Assembly (NCBI GenBank): GCA_963667005.1
Contig: OY762937.1
Span: forward strand, 1,054,001-1,118,000
Length of the DNA stretch: 64,000 nt
Source: G963662605 sp963667005
GTDB taxonomy: Bacteria > Bacteroidota > Ignavibacteria > Ignavibacteriales > Ignavibacteriaceae
Reading direction: 5' to 3'
The notes below the pieces were generated by a model, which did no database searches, was not told the DNA's origin, and worked only from the letters and a program-made list of their open reading frames with translations. The position numbers were made by a program, and so were the translations under genes. Numbering within the stretch: the stretch's first letter is position 1; every line of letters starts with the position of its first letter. Positions 59,171-64,000 of this stretch are shown piece by piece.

Positions 59171-59680
59171 ATGAGTGATGTTGAAGGTTTGAAAAAGCCC
59201 GAATTATGCGGAAATTCGGGCATTTTAGAGCAAAAAAAGACTGCTTTTCTTTGCAGCCATAAGTTTCCCGCGGGGGCTGTTTTACGCTGTTATGAATGGG
59301 CTATTGAACAGCGTGAAAAGGGGGTCTGTGTCATTTGCGGTTACCACTCACCATTAGAAAAGGATGTTGTTAAATATCTCCTTAAGGGCAAGCAACCCCT
59401 CATCATTGCTCTGGCAAGAGGATTGAAAAAAAGAATAGAGCCAAAATTCAAGCCGCATATTGAAAACGGCAGATTGCTCATCGTCTCACCATTCGAAGCG
59501 CATGTAAAGCGGGTGACCAAAGAAATCGCTGAAATAAGAAACCGGTTCATGCTGCAGCTGGCTGATGAAGTCGTTATCGGCTGGGCAACCCCCGGCGGGC
59601 AGATCGAAAGGCTGTTGGCAGAATCGCGTCCCCGTAATACCATGGTTTTATTTAATAGCGAAGATAATTTATCCCAGTGA
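59171..59680 (+). CDS. DprA/Smf-like Rossmann-fold protein
   Basis: 169 residues from ATG 59171. The sequence FLCSHKFPAGAVLRCYEWAIEQREKGVCVICGYHSPLEKDVVKYLL and ADEVVIGWATPGGQIERLL follows the Rossmann fold of DprA/Smf proteins, but lacks the SAM-like and winged-helix ends, so it is a short stand-alone version. DprA loads RecA on single-stranded DNA; short members such as this have no known role. It lies upstream of the rpmH cluster. Confidence 0.6.
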   Translation: MSDVEGLKKPELCGNSGILEQKKTAFLCSHKFPAGAVLRCYEWAIEQREKGVCVICGYHSPLEKDVVKYLLKGKQPLIIALARGLKKRIEPKFKPHIENGRLLIVSPFEAHVKRVTKEIAEIRNRFMLQLADEVVIGWATPGGQIERLLAESRPRNTMVLFNSEDNLSQ

Positions 59681-59789
59681 TTCGGAAAATAAAATGGAAT
59701 GACGGCGGCAATTTTTCGTTTAAATTTAACAAATTCTTCAAAAATCGCCTATTTTGTGCCAAAAGGGGGATATTTTGGGTGAGGAAACC

Positions 59790-59821
59790 TTTGTAAATTA
59801 TCAGAAAAAAGAGTAATTTTG
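59790..59821 (+). promoter_or_regulatory. Bacteroidota-type promoter of rpmH-rnpA
   Basis: TTTG (59790–59793) and TAATTTTG (59814–59821), 20 bases apart, match the full -33/-7 consensus of the Bacteroidota primary sigma factor. The rpmH start is 33 bases downstream, with TTAGGAG in between. Confidence 0.8.
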
Positions 59822-59853
59822 TAATCTTTATTAAAGTTAGGAGCATATTTTAC

Positions 59854-60000
59854 ATGAAAAGAACGTATCAGCCGAGTAACAGAAAAAGAAAAAACAAACA
59901 CGGCTTCCGCGAAAGAATGGCGACAAAGAACGGTCGTGCAGTTTTAGCACGCAGACGCGCTAAAGGCAGAAAAAAATTAACGGTTAGCGATGAAGGATAG
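59854..60000 (+). CDS. rpmH: Ribosomal protein bL34
   Basis: 48 residues, too short to stand out by length, but clear by sequence: MKRTYQPSNRKRKNKHGFRE and then RMATKNGRAVLARRRAKGRKKL, the whole bL34 consensus. It is a component of the large ribosomal subunit. GGAG lies about 10 bases upstream, and a consensus promoter precedes it. rnpA follows within three bases, as in most bacteria. Confidence 0.97.
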   Translation: MKRTYQPSNRKRKNKHGFRERMATKNGRAVLARRRAKGRKKLTVSDEG

Positions 60001-60002
60001 TC

Positions 60003-60413
60003 GTGAAACGTTTTTCCTTATCCCGTAATGAACGAATTACCGGGAAGAAAAACTTCACGATAGCATTTGAGAATGGTGTCCCGCTATTTTCAAGTGATAA
60101 AAAAATAAAATCCGTAGTTATACGTCATATAATTAAGAGCGATCAGACAATAAGGCCGGGAGTGCAAATCGGAGTTGCCGTATCCAAACGAAACGGTAAC
60201 GCAGTTTGGCGCAACCGGGTGCGGCGGTTGATTAAAGAATCGTACCGTTTGCAAAAGCTGCCGGTTGTTGAGAAGGCGACAGAAAAAAATGTTTTACTGC
60301 AAATAATTTTTTTGCCTGTCGGATACTCAAAACAAAAAAATCCCGTAATCAGGCTTTCAGATATAAAGCCTTCAGTGGAAGATATTTTAACTCAGTTAAT
60401 GGTGCAATTATAA
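60003..60413 (+). CDS. rnpA: Ribonuclease P protein component
   Basis: 136 residues with a GTG start. It assists the RNase P RNA in removing 5' leaders from pre-tRNAs. The RNR signature is RNRVRRLIKESYRL, with the upstream GVAVSKRNGNAVWRN strand. It overlaps nothing and follows rpmH by two bases. Confidence 0.93.
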   Translation: MKRFSLSRNERITGKKNFTIAFENGVPLFSSDKKIKSVVIRHIIKSDQTIRPGVQIGVAVSKRNGNAVWRNRVRRLIKESYRLQKLPVVEKATEKNVLLQIIFLPVGYSKQKNPVIRLSDIKPSVEDILTQLMVQL

Positions 60414-60415
60414 AT

Positions 60416-60625
60416 TTGCGGATCGTCTTTGTTTCTTTGATAAAACTTTATCAGAAATTGATATCCCCGTTATTCCCACCTTCATGCAGATTTTACCCTT
60501 CTTGTTCGGAGTACGCGATAGAAGCAATATCCAAGTACGGAATATTGAAGGGAGGGGCAAAATCAGCATGGAGGATACTCAGGTGCAACCCATGGAATAA
60601 AGGCGGATACGATCCGGTCAAATAA
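60416..60625 (+). CDS. yidD: Membrane protein insertion efficiency factor YidD
   Basis: 69 residues from a TTG start at 60416. The conserved core LIKLYQKLISPLFPPSCRFYPSCSEYAIEAI and the CNPW-KGGYDPV end are complete. YidD is a small membrane-associated protein that helps YidC insert proteins. The gene lies between rnpA and yidC in the usual order. Confidence 0.95.
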   Translation: MRIVFVSLIKLYQKLISPLFPPSCRFYPSCSEYAIEAISKYGILKGGAKSAWRILRCNPWNKGGYDPVK

Positions 60626-60639
60626 GATGAAAGATTATA

Positions 60640-62487
60640 ATGGATAGACAATCAACCATAGCGTTTTTATTGATCGGCGTCGTTGTTATCGGCTGGATAA
60701 TTATGACAACTCCGAATCAGCCGCCTCCAAAGAAAAAATCACAGACTGTTCAAGTACAGGATACGGTGAAAAAAGAAGCCGCTCCTGTTGCTCAGGCACA
60801 ACAGGCCGAACAGGTGATCAAACCGGACACGTCCTCTGTCTCAAAACTTTTTGCCAAAATGAATACGGCAGAAAACCTTATTACTGTTGATAATAAGTTT
60901 GTCCGTTTTCAGCTGACGAACAAGGGCGGAAAAATTAAACGCGCCTATCTGAAGCATTACAAAAACTGGTATACCGACGCCAAGAAAAAAGATCTCGACG
61001 TTTATCAGGACAACATTCAGCTGCTTGATGTATATCGAGGCGGAACGTTCGATATTGAAATTACAACAATCCCCGACAGAAGAGTTGTCAATACCCGAGA
61101 TCTGGAATTTAAACCGAGCACCACGCAGAACAACATCGTAGTGAATGATAAAGATTCGGTTTCCTTGTACTACGAGTATGTTAATGCTTCCAATCAAAGA
61201 ATTAAAAGAACGTATACGTTTTATGGCGACCGCTACGATACCCACGTCGGCGTTGAGTTAACAAACCTCGATTCGCTTTCGGGAAATTCATACGACCTTG
61301 TATGGAACGGCGGTATCCGCAGCGTTGAAGCAAATTCGTATGACGAAGCTAACTCCGCAAACGCCAGCATTTTTATGGGCGGCGAACAGGAAAAATTGAA
61401 AGCTCCGACTGACAAGCCCGCTTTCCACGGCAAACTCGATTGGATATGTTTCAGAAATAAATATTTCGCGGCTGTTATTGCTCCCGATCAGCCGGACATG
61501 ATTGACAGTACAAAGGTTCAAGGTTACAAAGAGCATAAACCGGATAACGGCGTACGCGATATTTACCGCAGTGTTATTTCGATACCTTTGAAGAGCGCTT
61601 CGCAAAAGAACACGTTCACGTTGTACACCGGCCCGATTGATTATGACATTTTGAAAAAATACAATAAAAACTTCGACCGCATTGTTGACTTCGGAAGTTT
61701 CTTCGGTTTGAGTTTTATTGTCCGTCCGATAGCGGAATATTTATTCATGCCGCTGTTCAAGTTTTTACACATGTTCATTCCGAATTACGGATTTGTCATT
61801 ATTGTTTTCTCCCTCATTATCAAGTTATTGCTGCATCCGCTAACGAAGCAGAGTTTTTCTTCAATGAGAAAAATGCAGCTGTTGCAGCCGAAAATGGCAG
61901 AGATGAAAGAAAAATATAAAGACGATCCGACCAAGCAGAATAAAGAGACGATGAAGCTGTATTCCACCTACGGGATTAATCCCATGGGCGGATGCTTGCC
62001 GATGCTTTTACAGATGCCGATATTTATCGCGCTGTGGGGCATGCTGCAAAGTGCAGTTGAGCTGCGCCAGCAGCCGTTCATCTGGTGGATAACTGATCTT
62101 GCGCGTCCGGACATTATTGCACATCTTCCGTTCAAGTTGCCGATATTCGGTATTGATCAAATCAGTCTGCTTGCTCTCCTGATGGGCGTCACTACATTTT
62201 TACAGCAAAAAATGTCCGTTACCGATCCGCAGCAAAAGGCAATGGTGTATATCATGCCGGTATTCCTAACGATTTTGTTTATGAACTTTCCTTCGGGATT
62301 GAACCTGTATTACTTCTGTTTTAACCTGCTTTCTATTGCACAGCAGTATTACATTACCCATACAACTAAGGGTATGGAGCTTGTTCCTGTTCCGCAGAAT
62401 AAAAAGAAGCCGGGCTTTATGTCTAAAATGATGGAAGCGGCTGAGGACAAAGCCAAGCAGCAGCAAGCATCGAAGAAAAAGAAATAG
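60640..62487 (+). CDS. yidC: Membrane protein insertase YidC
   Basis: 615 residues. An N-terminal signal anchor (STIAFLLIGVVVIGWIIM) is followed by a Gln/Ala-rich linker, the large periplasmic domain (about 65–340) and the Oxa1-like insertase core (about 350–590). The core has YGFVIIVFSLIIKLLLHPLTKQSFSSMRKMQLLQPKM, NPMGGCLPMLLQMPIFIALW and the final membrane helices. The end is Lys-rich and basic. It is the Gram-negative form, consistent with an outer-membrane-bearing organism. Confidence 0.95.
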   Translation: MDRQSTIAFLLIGVVVIGWIIMTTPNQPPPKKKSQTVQVQDTVKKEAAPVAQAQQAEQVIKPDTSSVSKLFAKMNTAENLITVDNKFVRFQLTNKGGKIKRAYLKHYKNWYTDAKKKDLDVYQDNIQLLDVYRGGTFDIEITTIPDRRVVNTRDLEFKPSTTQNNIVVNDKDSVSLYYEYVNASNQRIKRTYTFYGDRYDTHVGVELTNLDSLSGNSYDLVWNGGIRSVEANSYDEANSANASIFMGGEQEKLKAPTDKPAFHGKLDWICFRNKYFAAVIAPDQPDMIDSTKVQGYKEHKPDNGVRDIYRSVISIPLKSASQKNTFTLYTGPIDYDILKKYNKNFDRIVDFGSFFGLSFIVRPIAEYLFMPLFKFLHMFIPNYGFVIIVFSLIIKLLLHPLTKQSFSSMRKMQLLQPKMAEMKEKYKDDPTKQNKETMKLYSTYGINPMGGCLPMLLQMPIFIALWGMLQSAVELRQQPFIWWITDLARPDIIAHLPFKLPIFGIDQISLLALLMGVTTFLQQKMSVTDPQQKAMVYIMPVFLTILFMNFPSGLNLYYFCFNLLSIAQQYYITHTTKGMELVPVPQNKKKPGFMSKMMEAAEDKAKQQQASKKKK

Positions 62488-62501
62488 TTTTTACAAACGG
62501 C

Positions 62502-64000
62502 ATGAGAGAGATGAGCCGTACACGAATAATTTTTTCTTTAATTGTTATTCTTTTTTGTGCTCAGGCATTTGCACAACAGGGAACAATAATATTAAAACCG
62601 GAATATGTTGTTAGAAAACTTCCTTTCGGTTTAGAGAAGCGGCGGCCCGCGCAAATGCCCACAGTGGGTCTTGCCTTGAGCGGCGGCGGTGCACGAAGCA
62701 TTTCGCACATCGGTGTTCTTAAAGCTCTTGCCCAAAACCACGTTCCTGTTGATCTCATCGTCGGGACAAGCATGGGAAGTATCGTCGGGGGATTGTATGC
62801 ATCGGGATACAGCCTTTCCGATCTCGATTCCATCGTTCACGTTACCAACTGGAATTCAATGCTTTCCACCAGCAATAAGATTGACCGGCGGGAATTGTTT
62901 TTGGATCAAAAGGTGACCGAGGACAAATCCGTTTTTGCACTCCGGCTGAATAAATTAAAGCCTATCATTCCGACTTCATTCAACGACGGACAAAAGTTTA
63001 CCAATTATCTTAATGTGCTCACGTTTCAGGCGCCATTCCGGCAGAGCAAAAATTTTAATGATCTCGAAATACCTTTCCGTGCAGTATGTACAAATCTCGT
63101 TACCGGCGATCCGGTTATTCTGAAACGCGGTTCGCTCGCGCAGGCTTTGCGTGCAAGTTCAAGCGTATCGTTTTTACTTGCGCCGGTACGCGTTGATTCT
63201 TTGCTGCTCGTTGATGGCGGCCTTGTCGCTAACATTCCGGTTAAGATAGCTCGCAGTGAAGGTGCCGACTTTATCATCGCGGTTAATACGACAAGCTCTC
63301 TACATCCCGCTGAAGAAATGCAATATCCGCTCGCGGTTGCAGATCAGGTGCTGAGTATACCGATGAAGCTGCTCAATGAAGATCAGTTGAAGTATGCTGA
63401 TTTTTCTATCTCTCCCGATCTCAGAGAAAAAATGTCAACTGATTTTACCGGGCTTGATACTTTGATTCGTATCGGCTATGATGCCGCTTTGCCATACTGC
63501 AAAGAATTGACTGCGAAAATTGATTCTGTATATCAGGCGCGCTTGCAAAAGAATTCGTTCGTTATCCGACACCCGCATGTTGCCGTTGTGCCGGGAGAAT
63601 TGCGTGATAGTTTAAGCAAGTTATGTAAGAGTGATTCAATAAAAAGTTCAGTAATTCTCGACTGGTTGTATAAAGTAAACCGGCACGATGATTACGAGGA
63701 AATCTTTGCGAGAATTGTTCCTGACGGCGACACGACGGACATTGAAATTTCAACTAAACCGCGCCGGAGAATAGCCGATGTGCGAATTGTCGGAGCGGAA
63801 AAGATTTCTGAGGATTCAATCCGTTATGTCGCGGAGAAACTGATTGGTGAAAGATTTTCTTCCGAAATGGTGCTTGCTGCAAGCAAACAGATATTGGATT
63901 TGTATAGACACAAGGGATACTCGCTTGCAGAAATTGATTCGCTGAAATTTGATCCGGCTACGGGCAAGATATCAATTCATCTTAATGAGGGTCTGATTTC
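62502..64000 (+). CDS. Patatin-like phospholipase with POTRA region (partial, runs off right edge)
   Basis: At least 499 residues, open to the window end. The signal peptide (IIFSLIVILFCAQAFAQ) is followed by a patatin domain: GLALSGGGARSISHIGV (oxyanion loop), GTSMGS (nucleophile Ser) and DGGLVANIP (catalytic Asp). After about residue 410 there is a POTRA-like domain (RIADVRIVGAEKISEDSIRY). This layout is that of PlpD-type proteins, which have a patatin domain, a POTRA domain and an outer-membrane beta barrel; the barrel would be beyond the edge. A start at 62511 is also possible. It is 14 bases after yidC. Confidence 0.85.
   Translation, partial: MREMSRTRIIFSLIVILFCAQAFAQQGTIILKPEYVVRKLPFGLEKRRPAQMPTVGLALSGGGARSISHIGVLKALAQNHVPVDLIVGTSMGSIVGGLYASGYSLSDLDSIVHVTNWNSMLSTSNKIDRRELFLDQKVTEDKSVFALRLNKLKPIIPTSFNDGQKFTNYLNVLTFQAPFRQSKNFNDLEIPFRAVCTNLVTGDPVILKRGSLAQALRASSSVSFLLAPVRVDSLLLVDGGLVANIPVKIARSEGADFIIAVNTTSSLHPAEEMQYPLAVADQVLSIPMKLLNEDQLKYADFSISPDLREKMSTDFTGLDTLIRIGYDAALPYCKELTAKIDSVYQARLQKNSFVIRHPHVAVVPGELRDSLSKLCKSDSIKSSVILDWLYKVNRHDDYEEIFARIVPDGDTTDIEISTKPRRRIADVRIVGAEKISEDSIRYVAEKLIGERFSSEMVLAASKQILDLYRHKGYSLAEIDSLKFDPATGKISIHLNEGLI

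Noticed and set aside
59660..59853. Replication origin next to rpmH
   Set aside because: Only one DnaA-box-like TTATCCCAG is seen and no dnaA gene or cluster of boxes.

Overview
The window looks like a chromosomal segment from the Bacteroidota–Chlorobiota–Ignavibacteriota side of the FCB group. The evidence is a TTTG-N20-TAATTTTG promoter of the Bacteroidota type in front of rpmH, a second copy of the same -7 element at the left edge, and several secreted TPR, VWA and metallophosphoesterase proteins and lipoproteins. The assignment is an inference; no rRNA or tRNA gene was seen. Base composition is moderate. No transposase or CRISPR array was recognised.

Left part (1–9.1 kb): the start of a membrane protein at the edge is preceded by a structured leader with its own promoter, an 8-U terminator and a competing helix. 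Then, mostly on the minus strand, come phoH, a LysM protein and a small lipoprotein, radC, a TPR/periplasmic-binding-fold protein (LpoA-like layout), a TPR protein, and gcvH-accC-accB.

Signalling block (9.1–20.2 kb): two collinear paralogous hybrid kinases of about 1410 residues lie in tandem. Each has a sensor, HAMP, PAS-PAS, HisKA, HATPase, two receivers and Hpt. They converge on an ammonium transporter gene. A LytTR regulator whose receiver lacks the phospho-aspartate is divergent from the transporter. A second ammonium transporter and a third PAS-rich hybrid kinase lie at 35.6–39.8 kb.

Middle (20.4–35 kb): a GH140-like glycosidase and an unknown secreted protein precede a UvrD-type helicase with an internal DnaQ-like exonuclease. 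Next is a full phosphate-starvation operon (porin-pstS-pstC-pstA-pstB-phoU) with a divergent PhoR-like kinase, then an organophosphate transporter. Two sites with the same 7-4-7 direct-repeat pattern, upstream of the porin and of the transporter, look like Pho boxes.

Right part (39.9–64 kb): secreted hydrolases, a permease, a VWA lipoprotein, a TPR lipoprotein, a DUF3467 protein, a HAD phosphatase, a metallophosphoesterase/PQQ-propeller protein and tsaC. Then comes an R-M-like island (50.7–59.0 kb): PLD-nuclease/SNF2 helicase, Eco57I-class adenine methyltransferase with an AT-rich C-terminal part, a membrane coiled-coil protein, a 70-residue unknown and a NYN nuclease. The end holds a DprA-like protein, the conserved rpmH-rnpA-yidD-yidC cluster and the start of a patatin/POTRA protein.

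Intergenic regions are full of dispersed repeats: a roughly 120-bp element, a roughly 100-bp element flanking the glycosidase–helicase segment, and mosaics of small perfect hairpins whose stems vary between copies with compensating changes.
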